A stretch of 64,000 bases of DNA from Diadema setosum (taxonomy: Eukaryota; Echinodermata; Echinoidea; Diadematoida; Diadematidae): positions 9,793,010-9,857,009 of the forward strand of contig NC_092690.1 in NCBI RefSeq assembly GCF_964275005.1, read 5' to 3'. Both the position numbers and the translations under genes were made by a program. This document shows positions 33,050 through 45,652 of this stretch, in pieces. The notes beneath the pieces were generated by a model. It was not told the DNA's origin, searched no databases, and worked only from the letters and a program-made list of their open reading frames with translations. Every line of letters begins with the position of its first letter. Within the stretch, counting starts at the first letter, position 1.

Positions 33050-35850
33050 ATATATAAGATAGATGCTATGTTCATAAATTGTAATCTGACAGTAACGTAG
33101 TTTTCAATCTAGCCTTAAAAGAATGTAACGGTTTACAAGATTTAATATAATCTGGGAGTGTGTTCCAAACATTTGGTCCATTATGTCTTATAGATTTTTC
33201 TGCAATTAATAATTTGGGATTTACTAAATGAAAATTTTGCGAATTACGAGTGGGATACGAATGGACAGTATAATTCAGTTTAAAGAAATCGTGAAAAGTG
33301 TTTGGAAGTAAGTTGTTCAAATACTTAAACATAAAAAGCAAAGAATGAAATGTATTTATATCAAATATATTCAGTGCTTTTAACAGATAAAAAAACGGAT
33401 TGGTGTGGGCTAAGTATTGTGAGCCAGTACAGATACGAATGGGTTTCTTTTGTCATGAATAAATAGAGTTGAGTTTAGTCTTTGCACTTGTAGCCCACAT
33501 CACATGACAATACATAATATATGGTAGGATTAAAGAATTGTAAAGCATAAAGAGAGTATGTTCAGGAAGATAACTTTTCATCTTTGAAGGAATACCTATA
33601 TTTCTAGAAATACAGGTTGTAACATAACGTATGTGATCATTCCAGGTTAAGTTTTCATCAGTGAAAATGCCTAAAAACTTAATAGAACTTTTACATTCAA
33701 GAAGTACATTATCAATCCTTATATCATTTACAAAATAATTTGTATGAGTTTTCATATGTTTAAAATAAATATAATTTGTTTTATCAATATTAAGTGATAA
33801 TTTATTATTCTAAAACCAATTTGATACATTTGGTAACTCTGCATTAAGTGTAGATACTAACGTTTCTATGTTATCATGGGAATAAAAGATATTGGTGTCA
33901 TCGGCATATGATATAAATGATAATATAGACGACGAATTAACGATATCATTGATATATAACAAAATGAGAAGGGGACCTAATATTGAGCCCTGGGGCACAG
34001 CACATTTTATCTGTAAAAAATTTGACAACATGTCATTATGTACAGCATATTGCTGTCTACATGATAAATAATCCCTAAACCACGAGAGTGCAACACCATA
34101 ACACTGTAAGTTTTTAAGTAAAATATCATGTTGGAACCTATGAAACGCCTTAGATAAATCCATAAAAATTCCTAAAACATGTTTTTTTTTTTTTTTTTTT
34201 TTTTATTTGCCATCGTGTTTGTAATTTGATCATACAACTGGACCAAAGCCAAATCTGTAGAATAATACTTTCGGAAACCATATTGATGTAAATTCAAAAC
34301 TGTATGATTATGCAAACTATTTTTTTTTATAAAACCTATCATATATAATTTTTTCAAGAATTTTGGAAATACTAGGAATATTAATAATAATAATAATAAT
34401 ATTAATAAATATTAATAATTTCTGTGGGATTTGTAGGGTTTAAAGATAACGATGAGGAAATAGGTTCTGGCAAAAATTTCGAAAAATCTTCATTTACATC
34501 ATCAAATGTATTTGCCAGATTAGAACCAACATAAAAAAAAGGAATTAAATGTATCGGCTACATCTCCCTGATCAATAATACAATCATTTAATTTAATGTC
34601 TGTTTTTGGTAATTGTTTTTCTTCTTCCCAACTAAATCATTTATAATTCTCCATGTGGCCTTCATATTTGATTTAACTTGATTCAACTTATCAGAATAAT
34701 ATGCTTTTCGTGAATTTCTTATAACAGTTGTTAATCTATTTCGGTATATCTCATATTTTCTCAAATTAAAATCAGTAGGATCATTTCTTATAAAGCCTAT
34801 TTCTTGTATGTATTGAACGTAATATCGATTTTGTTATCCAAGGCCTCTTCCCATGTTAATTATTCTTTTTAAACTTTACCAATGGACAATTTTTATCATA
34901 ATAATATTGTATTTTCCTATCAAAATTATTATAGGAGGTATTGACATCAAACTCACTGTAAACATCAAACCACTGTTCAGATGCCACAGCTGCTATAAAA
35001 GTTCAATATTTTGAGACGTTTCCTTTCTATACATTACAGGTTTGGATGAGTTTTCAACAAAAGACTCATCATAACACATAGCAAATATGGGAAGATGATC
35101 AGATATTTCAAAATATAATAAACCGCTAACAATTTCTTTATCAGAAATATTAGTAAAAAGTATTATCTATCAAAGTGGATGAAATACTATTAATTCTGTT
35201 GGTTTATTTATATGTGGATAATAACCATTTGAATACATCAAATGAAGAAACTTTTCAGAATTTCTATCATTATCATAATTACGTAACAAGTTAACATTAA
35301 AATCACCCATTAAATATATCTGCTTATTTTCCCGTGAAAACGCAGAAAAACTTTTTTTTTTTTCCAAATCTTCCAAAAACAATTCATTATGAGTATTCGG
35401 GGGTCTATAAATCAAACCGACAATCGTATTTTTGTTTTTGGAATGTTCTACGTTTGTATTTCTATAAATAATACTTCACATTCTTCAAGAGAAATATCAG
35501 CTCTTACTTTATATTGCAGGTTTTCATGAATGCAAAATGCTACGCCTCCACCTCTTCTTCCTTTACGGTCTGCTCTGACCATATAATAATTTTTTAAATT
35601 AAATAGATTTGCTGAAGTAGAGTGGAGCCAAGCTTCTGTGATGCCAGTAACTGAAAAAGGAAAATTTTCTACAGTATGAAGAAAGGTTTCAAAAGAATCA
35701 AAGTTTTTATTCAAACTCCTAGAGTTAACATGTAACAAACTAAAATTCCTCGAGTTTCTGAAATTCTCAACGAATCCCGTAGTTGTATAATAATTACTGT
35801 CAGAAGTTGAAGTGTTTAACTCAAAGCAGGATTGCTGCATTGAATCCATT
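33050..35850 (-). mobile_element. Decayed LINE with endonuclease and reverse transcriptase (unit 1)
   Basis: On the minus strand, 35849-35448 holds the start of an AP-type endonuclease (SLLHVNSRSLNKNFDSFETF, GITEAWLHS, GRRGGGVAFCIHE). 35415-35170 adds GLIYRPP-like and LMGDFNVNLL motifs. 34163-33810 holds reverse transcriptase with FMDLSKAF-like, VPQGSILGPLL and SYADDTNIF, so the catalytic YADD box is kept. 33755-33072 holds the C-terminus. Frameshifts and stops break it, and a block present in the unit 2 copy (about 54110-54345) is replaced by an ATT repeat near 34380. It is inactive. ORF1 was not found. Confidence 0.85.
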
Positions 35851-37214
35851 TACACAGTACGTAATGTATTTTAAAATCTTTTCAATTTGAATTGGATTCA
35901 ATGTGACGTTACACATAAGGTTACTGTGCGTGGAGGATGAATGAAAAGGGAAGTGAGGATGACAATGATGAAGATGATGATGATGATGGGGATAAGAAAA
36001 GAAAAACACGTATGAGATGATGAAAATGAGAAAAGAGAGGGAAATAACAAGTTCGTTACTATACACGTCCATGAGCATATTAAACTTCTCGACCACTTAA
36101 TGACAAAATGAAGAACCAGTTATTTGTAGTATTTTTGTTTGTAGTCGGATCGCCTATCCAAAATAACTAATTCTTATACCATTGGGATTTGTAATCAATA
36201 CAAACAATTACGTAAAAGTAATGCGAAAACACTCACAAAAATGCAATTCCATTGTTATTGTTAAAGATTTCATCAAACTGTTATGCAGGTACAAACGAAA
36301 TTGCCCAAAGTGCAAGTACACAATGTGTGAATATATAGAATAATAAATAGCCCAATCTGCCTCACGGAGTGAGTGACTCTAGACAGAAGAGCGAGGGAGG
36401 GGGAGGGAGAGAGAGAGAAAAAAAAAAGGTGAGAGAGAGGGGGAGGGAATGAAAAGAGAGTCTACACAACAAATCTGGACTGGCTGCACAGAACGGTTAC
36501 AATTAACGTGTAATATGTGTGTGTGTGTGTGTGTGCGGGGGGGGGGGGTGCTCTGAGTAGTCTTTTAGGAGTATATTGTCATGCATGGTCCATAAGGATG
36601 ATGATAAAGAGGAGGGGGAAGCGGAGGCGGAGGTGGGAAATGGGAAGAAGGGCGAGGAGGGGATGATGAGCAAAACAACACATATTGGGAGAACATTTCC
36701 TGTATACTACGAATATGAAGGTTCTCAATCATATTGAAGAAAACGTGGAAGGTTTATGCATAGTCATCTCATGTATGTTCACGTAGCTCTATTTGCTCTG
36801 CATTAGCAGCTTCATTAGCCTGGGTATATTGTATGAGTACAAGTACCTGTGTTATGACAGGTGTTAACCTCTTACCAAGGGCATCCTTACCAAGGGCATG
36901 AATTCCATACTATAATATTTTTGCTTTCAATGTTTTGAATTCGGAGAAAATATACCACATGGTATACAATAATAATACACTCCCCTGGAGGTATTCAATT
37001 CTTCTTCTTCTTCTTCCGTGAGAGTGACCACAATCAACTTGCTGATATTCTGTTACTTTCGGGGAGGTCTAAGTTATGCAAGTCTTCAAAGAGTTCGAGT
37101 AGTTGCAGTAATAATCATCATCCAAATAAATTTATAGATAAATTTAACCAATAGATTGACAAGTCCATCAATAACAGTAATAATGATAACAATAATAATG
37201 AAAAAAAAATAGTG
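35851..37214. other. Intergenic DNA, unit 1
   Basis: No gene. It contains GAT/GAAG-rich low-complexity stretches near 35940-36000 and 36597-36660, GA and GT runs near 36400 and 36515 with a G run, and a CTT run near 37001. It aligns with 55800-56820 in unit 2. Confidence 0.55.
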
Positions 37215-37500
37215 CTAAGCAACTACTCCTGGGCCGAGGCTCGTGACACAAAATGTGTCGATGGTATTGGCCTCGACAACCTCCTGGGGTAATCTGTTCC
37301 CGTCTTTGACGGTTCTTGGTAAAAAGGAGTTTTGGTGATAGAGAGTTCTGCTGGGTGGGACCAGGTATTGATGGTTGTGAGTTCTTAATGGACGTGTAGG
37401 GAGTGGTTGAAGCTCTTCTTTGATCATTTCAACATGTGCGAGATTATGTGTTATCTTGTACAGCAAGCAAAAATTCGTACATTCGTATCTCCAATTTGAT
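37215..37500 (-). mobile_element. LINE C-terminal fragment (unit 1)
   Basis: The minus strand encodes LYKITHNLAHVEM, then PTRPLRTHNHQYLVPPSRTLYHQNSFLPRTVKDGNRLPQEVV. The PRTV-DWN-LP-VV pattern is the typical C-terminus of a LINE polyprotein. A cleaner copy is at 56821-57204. Confidence 0.6.
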
Positions 37501-38187
37501 TAATGTATAATACATAACTGGCTATACACGAGATATACAGACGATTGATGGGAGTGCAACCCAATACCATGAGCGTGGATTTATTACCAATATTCTCGTT
37601 AATCAAAATTCACCACAGGTTTTTATTATTGCACTTTATCTTCTGATAATGTGCGCAAAATTCAAAATAATGGGTCATCTATACAATAAGTTAACACCCC
37701 TTCCACGATGAATACCATTCCCCATTCCTGTCATACATGCACACATATCTGGCAAAGCGGCGTGGGTTTGGTATTGCAATGGTCAATTTGTGTACTCTGT
37801 CATGTATGTTGACATCTGCAACGTTGTAACTTTTTCCAGTTGTGTGCATGTATGCCTGTACGATACACTATTCATACAGTGATCCAGAATGTTTCTTTTC
37901 CTCTCATTTTACAATATTGATACCTCACAGAGGAAGTCCATTGCTCCATAAAGAAGTGGAGGCAAAGTCAATCTCCTGATGAAAGAAGTCATCATGCAGA
38001 TTTTGCCAATTCCAGGTATATAGTGTTCAGTTGAAATACAATGTTGATAAACTTAGTGTGCTTATTTTCCACGTCTTATTCTCAGCTAATGGCAGGGCAA
38101 CCGGTAAAAAACGTGAATGACAGCCGTCGTAGCTGACGCAACGATTAAAAAAAAAGAAAAACAAAACTAAGAAAAATAAAAAAGCTT
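37501..38187. other. Intergenic DNA at the end of unit 1
   Basis: No gene. It matches 57205-57766 and ends in an A-rich run at the join with unit 2. Confidence 0.55.
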
Positions 38188-38317
38188 TACCGTTCAGATA
38201 GCCTACATTTTTGTATATCAAATGTAGGCCCTATCCACCTCGCAAAACACAAGTAGCTCTGAGAAAAACGCTGGCATACCCTTTCTTGCAAGTACATGTT
38301 TTGAAAACCACTATACT

Positions 38318-38752
38318 ACAGCGCGTCCGAGGAAAAAAAGGAAACCGAGTTTCATTGCACCGTTTTGCTGTATCAAAATCATAAATTTGTTTTATAAGAT
38401 GTACATCAATGGAAAGATACGCTTCTCTTCTTTCATTTGATGCACAAATCAGTGTTCATAATTCAATCAAGACTTAGTTAAAAAATGGAAAGTGGTGCTA
38501 CCAAATTTCATTTTCAAGTCTGGAAAACTCAATTATAGTTGCCATTTGCGCATGCAAATGAAAATTTGGCAGCGCCACTGTCCATTGTTCTGCTCAGTCT
38601 TGCATAAAATATGAACATAAAGTTCTGTATCAAAATGAAAGAAGAGAAGCATATCTCTCCATTGATATGATATCTCATAAAGCGTATGAATGATTTTCAT
38701 AGCAAAAAGTTGCAATGAAACTCTGTTTCGTTTTTTCTGGATCACGCTTTAA
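38318..38752. mobile_element. Foldback MITE shared by both units (unit 2 copy)
   Basis: Matches 15594-16030, with GAAACCGAGTTTCATTGCA at the left and AATGAAACTCTGTTTCG at the right. Confidence 0.75.
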
Positions 38753-38836
38753 AGCCAATTGTTAAATACACATAATTTCAACTTTTCATTGATAATGTAC
38801 TTAGCATGAATTCCTGACAAAACATCAAATTAGAAT

Positions 38837-39105
38837 ATGCCACCAGAAAAAGATCCAGTCATTGGAATCAACCTTGGAACGAATTCCTCGTGTATCAGTG
38901 TCTTTCAAAACGGGAAAGTCTAGATCATTGTTGTTGTTGTTGTGTTTTAAAGAAAGAAGATAGAGAAAAATGGGGCCCTATAAAACTCTGCGTACCCCAA
39001 AAGATCATTGCCAATGACCAGGGAAACTGGGTCACCCAGATTTACGTCGCCTTCACCAAAAACGGTACGTCTCATCGGAGACGCAGTCAGGAGCCAAATT
39101 GCAAA
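38837..39105 (+). pseudogene. hsp70: Decayed Hsp70 exon 1 (unit 2)
   Basis: Opens MPPEKDPVIGINLGTNSSCISVFQNGK, then a stop codon (TAG) in KV-EII. The insert of 72 bp (38930-39001) lies between two copies of AGATCATT (38922-38929, 39002-39009). The frame then resumes as IANDQGNWVTQIYVAFTKN with a frameshift before LIGDAVRSQIAK. It keeps LGT, which the unit 1 copy lost, so the two copies have decayed independently since the duplication. No partner exon 2 is seen. Confidence 0.88.
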
Positions 39106-39959
39106 GTAATTAATATTCTGATTTAATGTATTCTAAAACAAGGCTATAGTTGCATAACTTCATAGAATCCCGGACAGACAAGGGTAATTCCGTAACCAAC
39201 ATTAAAGTCCATCCAGGTCCCAGCACATTTATCGGTTTAAAATGACTACACGAGAGATTACAGTTTACTAGGCTGAACGCGTTATATCAATAATGATAAT
39301 AATCAACAAAGCTTATATAGCGCATAACATACAGTGAATTATCATGTACCTTTGCGCCCAAGAAAAAGAAAGATTAAGTTATATACAATAAAAGATAGGG
39401 GACAGTGCATCACACATAAACCATTCTGGCAATGCTATTGTTCTACAAAACAGTCACTGTTCATTTTGACTGAAGCAAGACTAGACCGTTCACTGGGTGG
39501 GTTTTCCCCACTCATAATCCACGATGAACTCCTTTCCACTTCCATTGCACTCTGCACAGTGTACTGTCCTGCGTTTTGAGCCTGAACACCGGAAACTGAA
39601 GAAAAGTATATTTCCCAGGAAGTATCGTCACCAACCGCTTGCCTAGGATATATGTCTAGAGGTAATGTAGACATTAGATTTAAAAACAATGCTATATTAA
39701 TCACACTATACTCGTTCAAACGCGTTACTAATGCTAAATTCGAGGGCGAAAGCTTTCTTGGCTCGACTGCTTTTGTAACAGATATCATACAGGCATAGTC
39801 CATGCCAATGGCATATCTGTGGACACAGTTAATTGTACAGCTTTTTAACGATAGTCCCTCAAGATGTTATTCCAAGAACGTGCCTCTCACTTTAATACGT
39901 TAACTATACATATTTTCCTGTCAATTTTTTCTCCTGTTATTTGTGACGGTTGTCGTAAT
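39106..39959. other. Distal 5' flank of gene D
   Basis: No gene. It aligns with the flank of gene C and has the empty TTAA target (39202-39205) of the MITE that interrupts the C flank. Confidence 0.6.
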
Positions 39960-40393
39960 TGTCACTTCTGATGACGAAAATCTGATGTATGCAGGCGACC
40001 CTCGGATATTTCTAGACTTTTTATCACTAATGGTATTATGTTATTTCTGCCTACCAGTACTCGCACTGAGCTAGATTTCACCACTTCCCCTCTGCAAAGC
40101 TGCCCCAGAGCCATTATCGTGCAAGATCGCATTGGCGAACAGCCATATAAATTACGAGGCTGGCATATACGGAAGCTCAGTTTAATATTTGACGACTCCT
40201 TGTCAAGCCAGAGGTGAAACCAGCAAAGGAATTTAACCTTACAGTACGAAGTAAGAGCAACATTATGCAGACCTGATTACAAAAATCGAAGTATGTTTTG
40301 TGAGTGGTTCAAGCAGTGCGTGACAAAGAAACATTTCATCGAGTAGGACAACTAGGAGGAGAAGTACAGTTTTTCGGATTTATCGGGGTAATG

Positions 40394-40462
<69 letters not shown>

Positions 40463-40495
40463 TAACTGTTAGAAAAACGTCGGGTCAAGAATAGT
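39960..40495 (+). promoter_or_regulatory. Gene D promoter and 5' leader
   Basis: TATAAA at 40146-40151, inverted CCAAT box ATTGG at 40131-40135, TCGTGCAA (40117-40124) matching TTGCGCAA of gene B, and GGATATTTCTAGAC near 40003. An (AT)n run (40396-40445) plus a T run up to 40463 sits in the leader, only about 30 bp before the ATG. Confidence 0.6.
40396..40463. repeat. (AT)n-(T)n tract in gene D leader
   Basis: About 50 bp of AT dinucleotides followed by 18 T, directly upstream of the start codon region. Gene C has a shorter ATT-rich tract at the matching place. Confidence 0.95.
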
Positions 40496-40683
40496 ATGGC
40501 ACAAGGCAAAGCAAAAGCTATTGGAATAGACTTGGGAACGACCTACTCGTGTGTTGGTGTCTTCCAGTACGGCAAAGTCGAGATCATTGCCAATGACCAG
40601 GGAAACCGGACCACGCCGAGTTGTGTCGCCTTCACGGACACGGAGAGGCTCATCGGAGATGCCGCCAAGAACCAAGTTGCTAT
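40496..40683 (+). CDS. hsp70: Hsp70 gene D, exon 1
   Basis: Encodes [23 protein letters not shown] and continues to KNQVA, with donor AT|GTGAGT (phase 2). The phosphate-1 loop is intact. TPSCVAF has Cys where most Hsp70s have Tyr, as in gene C. It pairs with exon 2 at 48250 across a 7.6-kb intron. Confidence 0.92.
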
Positions 40684-40763
40684 GTGAGTGAATTGACTCC
40701 TTTGGTTATCTAGCTTTGATTAGAATCGTCTTCTGCACTTTTAAGATATCACTTTGCATACCA

Positions 40764-41056
40764 GGGCAAGTACCCCCATGGGCAATAACCCCCCCCTCAG
40801 GGCAATTACCCCCCCCCCCAAGGGTAATTACCCCCGCCCCCCCCCCCCTCCGGACAATTACCCCCCCCCCCCCCCCCCGGCTACATACGGCCAAGTGGTA
40901 AGGTTAGATTAACGATTAGGTTTAGGGTTAGGAGTTTGGGTTAGGGTTAGGGTTAGGGTTACGATTAGGTTCAGGGTTAGGACAGGGATTAGGGCCAGGG
41001 GAAGGGTCCGGGGTAATTGCCAAAGGGGGTAATTTCGGGGGTTATTGCCCTACAGA
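40764..41056. repeat. TTAGGG-rich interstitial element with C-rich end (unit 2)
   Basis: Copy of the element at 18350-18598. C runs up to 18 long with GGGCAATTACC units stand at the left, GGTTAGGGTTAGGGTTAGGG in the middle, and GGGGTAATTGCC and GGGTTATTGCCC at the right. Confidence 0.8.
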
Positions 41057-41609
41057 AGCTAACAACACATAAACTGAAAAAAGACAAACTATGCAGAAAA
41101 TGAAGCAAAATGCTGATCAGGATTATTGACATGTCACAATGCCAACATTTTGATTTGAGAAAGAGGTAAACTCCAGTTGACCAAACGGTTTGAGGGTTTA
41201 TAGGGAGGGGGATTTCCCACTTCCCAGAGCAGGGAAATGTGAAATTTTAAAAGTAAATTGGCTTAGGCTATACTTTATAGATGTCCTGTTTCAATGATCA
41301 TCAACACGATGAGACCCTTAGATGAATTTTGATGTCAGTTAATTTTACTTTAGGAATGGTATTAATCATGCAAGACGAGTAATAGGTGAACATGTCCTCA
41401 CAAGCAGTCGTCTTGAAAAACTCAAATCCCTAAGGGATGCAAAAGTTGCATCATGCAGACTGCGTTTCAAAAACCATCAAATGTTCTCAATTTGAATGTC
41501 CGTTTGAAAGGCGTTTGAAAACACGGTTGCGTTTATCGAACCCCTGAAAATGCATCAAATGCGTTTAGGATCGTGATTCTGGCTCAGAAAATTTTTACGT
41601 AAACGCAGG

Positions 41610-42160
41610 CTTAGTGTCATCATGCAGATTCGGATTCAGGACCTTCCAAACGCTGTAGATCGAACCACGAATTGTTTTCAAATTTACAGCAAGAACTATA
41701 AGAAATACAAGGAAACTGTCAGTTTTGGCAGCCATTTTGGGGGCCATTTTGAATATCTTAATGCTCTCAAGGATGGAAGAATTGCATTGTGCAGATTAGG
41801 ATTCAGCACCCTAAATTATGGTAAAATCACCAATTGTTTCTAATTTTCTACGATTGAGATGGAAATACATAGGTATTTCCTGTGTGTGTGTGTTTTTTTT
41901 TTTTGTGGCAGCCAATTTTTGCGGGCATCTTAGAGATATAAAACCCCTTATGGATATAAGAGATGTATCATCCAGATTCGGATTCAGCACCCTCAAAATA
42001 GATTCAATTTATCAATAATTTTCAATTTTTCCTCATTTCTAAGGGAGTACATGGGAAATTCCATTTTTGGCGGCTATTTTGGCGGCCATTTTGAATATTT
42101 CAAAACCCTCAAGGATACAAGAGTTGCAGATTCGGATTCAGCACCACCGAAATAGAGTAA
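41610..42160 (+). repeat. About 150-180-bp tandem repeat, roughly four units
   Basis: The anchor GCAGATTCGGATTCAGCACC recurs, with variations, near 41626, 41792, 41972 and 42125. Each unit also carries GGCGGCCATTTTGAATAT-like and CTCAAGGAT blocks. A related single unit, CATGCAGATTCGGCTTCAG, lies near 22550 in gene C's intron, beside the 22650-26100 inverted repeats that share GGCCGCCATTTTG. Confidence 0.7.
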
Positions 42161-42386
42161 CACACACACACAAAAAAAAAAAAACCCAAACAAACAAAAC
42201 AAAAACAAAACAAAGCAAAACAAAACAAAACAAAGCAAAAATACAACAAAGTTCAGCCTCCAGCACCCATACTAAAATGTAAACAAAGTGTTCGAATGCT
42301 TCAATATTTCCTGCTGAACTTATTCTTTTCTATGCATACTGGGGAAGAAAAAGAATTTAAAAGATAAATCCCGCTTCATGGGAAAC

Positions 42387-42661
42387 GTTAAAGGTAGAGT
42401 TCACCGTTGGGAGAAGTGATTTTGAAAATATTCGAATTATCACATTTGATGCATATCATGTAGGTCAGTTGTATCACAAAACATCCTACCATATACAAAT
42501 TTTGCAATAAAACGTAAACATTATGAAAAGATAACACTATTTTTCTCACTTAACAATAACTTTAGACGGTTTAGTCTAGAAACACCTTCATTTTCAACAC
42601 TATTTTGAAGCACTTAAGCTGGGTTTTTGTTTCATCTGCAAATGGTAAATAATGCCTTAAA
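42387..42661 (+). mobile_element. MITE family A, copy 3
   Basis: Begins GTTAAAGGTAGAGTTCACC and ends AATGCCTTAA. It shares GTAGGTCAGTTGTATCACAA, TAGACGGTTTAGTCTAGA and GCTGGGTTTTTGTTTCATC with the other copies. Confidence 0.75.
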
Positions 42662-43141
42662 GGGTGACAATGGGGAGGGAATATCTCCCTCTGTATCACA
42701 ATGGATGTCTATTTAATTGTTACAAAGACTCGTGATACAACGTCATATTTTATATTCTCTTCTTCACGCCATATTATCTTTCAGATATATGAAAAGCATT
42801 TGATTAGTTTTCATCAGTCAACCGTACATTCGGTACCTGGCAGTCTGGTACCCTCTGTCTCGATCGTCCAACCTACAGCTGTACATTGTCACTACCACAG
42901 ACTTTCAATATTGATAACATGCAAAGGGTATAAAGTACCCGACCCTTATTACGATTAATATATCATATCATTCCTTGTTGCTACTTGTGCTTGGCTCAGT
43001 GAGAAGATAGCACGGATCATTTTGCGAAATTTTGGTAAACCCACACTTCATTTTCTCTTTTTTTCAATCCAACTCCATAACCTAGTGATATTCTTTGCAA
43101 CTCATACATGATGCGCAAACGCACATAATGTAACACACTCA

Positions 43142-43268
<127 letters not shown>

Positions 43269-43576
43269 TTTTGATAACACTCGAACACCAGTCCTGCTGT
43301 TTTCCCGTTATTTGGTACGCTCATTTCTCAATGTAGATGTAACGCTCTCGAAAAGCGATTATGGAGAGAACAATGTGTGAGAACTTTTAATCGTGTGGGC
43401 TACAGTCCGCATTACCTACAAATTAATAAAAAGAGGAATCATCGCCAAAAGTGCGATGTAGAACGTCAGGATAATGTCGGCGGTCATTTGTAATCATTCG
43501 TCCGTCATGGGGTCCTAATATGCCCATGGGTGGTGCTGACCGATTGCTTGAATTTTTAAGGATTTAGCGGACACGT

Positions 43577-44364
43577 TTAACCCTAATCAGGCTGGGCTTT
43601 TTTGGCTATGCTATATCTGGGGGGGGGGGGGGGGGGCGGATTCCGCCCCCCCCTTCAGATCTCGCCTATGGAACGCGCAATTGCGCCGAAAATCGGCACA
43701 CGCGACGCCCACGATGTATTCTATCAAAATGTATGGTTGCTTTCTCCGAAAAATTTTTCTTATATTTTATATTAATTAATTATTGTAATTTATGCATAAA
43801 ATCAGTTTTGGGCTCTAAATCACTTATTAATGCTCCAATTAAGCTAATTTCTTTTTTTTTAAATGTTTCTTGTATCATTCTTCTGAGACATAGGATAAAA
43901 AAAAATCTGTATCGAAATTAATTTCTTATGTATTTTATTGTTTTTTGAATTTCTTATATATTTCATTGTTTTTTGACCTTTTGTTTTTGTTTGTTTTTTG
44001 GCCAAAATTTGTCACAGACATTTTTCGAAGCATTATTATGCTAAAATAAATTAATTTCGGCCATTCTAAGTGAAGATATGAATTTTTATGTGGATTAATT
44101 GAAAAAACACAATTTGCATTGGATTTGTACACAAAATCACGTTTTGGAGCAATTTTGGGGGTTGACAAATTTTTTTCGAACGGGCGTCGCGTCAAAACGG
44201 TACGCGCGGGCGCAACAATTTGGGTCTCAAAAGTTGCGCGATACTTGAAAGAAAAAAGTCATGAAACATCGCGGCGGGAGCTTATTGCGTTGCGAAGATA
44301 TTGCGCGAAACATCGAGGGGGGGGGGGGCGGATTCCGCCCCCCCCCCAGCCTGATTAGGGTTAA
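43577..44364. mobile_element. TTAA-flanked MITE with perfect TTAACCCTAATCAGGCTGGG ends
   Basis: The left TTAACCCTAATCAGGCTGGG is matched perfectly in inverted form at the right, ending in TTAA (44361-44364). A subterminal G-run plus GGCGGATTCCGCCCCCCC motif occurs at both ends. A TTAA target with a CCCT start fits piggyBac-like elements. The 788 bp contain no transposase. I see no copy at the matching site in gene C. Confidence 0.82.
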
Positions 44365-45652
44365 CTGAATGTTTCCACAGCCAATACCATGCTGTCCTTT
44401 TAAGAGCCCTTTAAAATATATAATATGTTTTGTCTATTGTCAGTGATGATAGACATTGCGACCTGGTACCGATTTATCACGCGTATTTGCTCCCCACGAT
44501 GATTTCGGGCAAAGTCTGTTTATTGTTCAAAATTTAAGTCGCAATGTTCATACATTTTCTGGGAACTTGCCAAGTTGAGTGTGTAGGAAAGGACAAAAGT
44601 ATGGGGGAAATCACACAGTCTATACTGGATCATAAACAAGATCGTGGTGTGTAGAACAGTATTTGCCTAATCTACTTAAATAGGTTGCTGAGATGACATA
44701 TTCAGAGAGACCCTTCCACAAATCGGCAACTCTATCTGTCTATGAACGAAAAATACTTCCTCAAGTCAAGTCAATACTGCTGTTTGTCCAGTTGTCATAC
44801 TATGGCCTCTATATTTCCTTTGGACAGAATCAATATATCATAATTTTGTAGCATGCATTCCAGTCAAATATTTAAAAACCTCAATTATATCTCCCCTCCT
44901 GCGATAGTGAGCAAGAGTTCGTAATTTGAGTTGCACTATGAGTTCACGATATGACAAATTCCTAAATCCTGAATTCATTGTAGTTGTCCGTCTCGACATA
45001 CTCCAATTTCCTCTGCTCACCTTGCCCATAGGTATTATAGCGTCTGCAACGACTGATCGTATTCCAAAATGAGTCTTAGTCCCTTGGACGAAACAGCATT
45101 GTTATTATATCTGCATCAAGATTCACAAAAATTCCTACCAAAAGTCTTAATAATTCCAAGAACTGTACTATATTTTCACAATTTGAATCAACTAAAACTC
45201 AAAGAAGTACACGTCTTGTAAGGAATTAATGAAGCGGCCACTTTGTAGCTAGTTCTTCAAGTCTCAATAAATCGTCTTGAACTTGCACAACAGTCTTTTC
45301 TTAATCTGAGAGAATATACACTGTCTAATGTCATCTGGGAAATCATTATCAAAGATTAAAAGAAAAATCGGTTCACGAGAGTGCTGACATATGGCGCGGC
45401 CGGGCAATGACTTGTATTTTCATCTCAATTTTCTCTATCATTTGGCACGTTTAGTATGGTAACAAATTAGCAAAAACTGTAAATTTCTTTTAAAATTCAG
45501 TAGGCTACTGGGATCTCTCAAAATGGTTAGTTTACCTCCAAAAGTGGTAGGGTTGACAAATATTACATTTAACAACCCTATATACCCGGCATACAGATCT
45601 CAAGCGTTGATGACTGCGTATCCGTCTTGATGATATAATCGTCTTCTGCTGT

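Larger units (their letters stand above)
15465..38187. repeat. Tandem segmental duplication, unit 1 (gene C)
   Basis: From TACCGTTTACATA near 15467 and GTAGGCCCTATCCACC near 15498, the order of features matches that of unit 2 (38188-57766). The order is: foldback element, decayed exon 1, promoter, exon 1, TTAGGG element, intron, exon 2, 3' flank, tRNA-like repeat, LINE, second LINE fragment, then an A-rich end (aaaaataaaaaag). The unit-1/unit-2 join lies near 38187. Unit 1 is about 3 kb longer, mainly because of unit-specific transposon insertions. Confidence 0.85.

Noticed and set aside
40900-41000. True telomere or chromosome-fusion relic
   Set aside because: Repeats are degenerate, short and bounded by inverted ends, and occur at one intron position in two duplicated genes.
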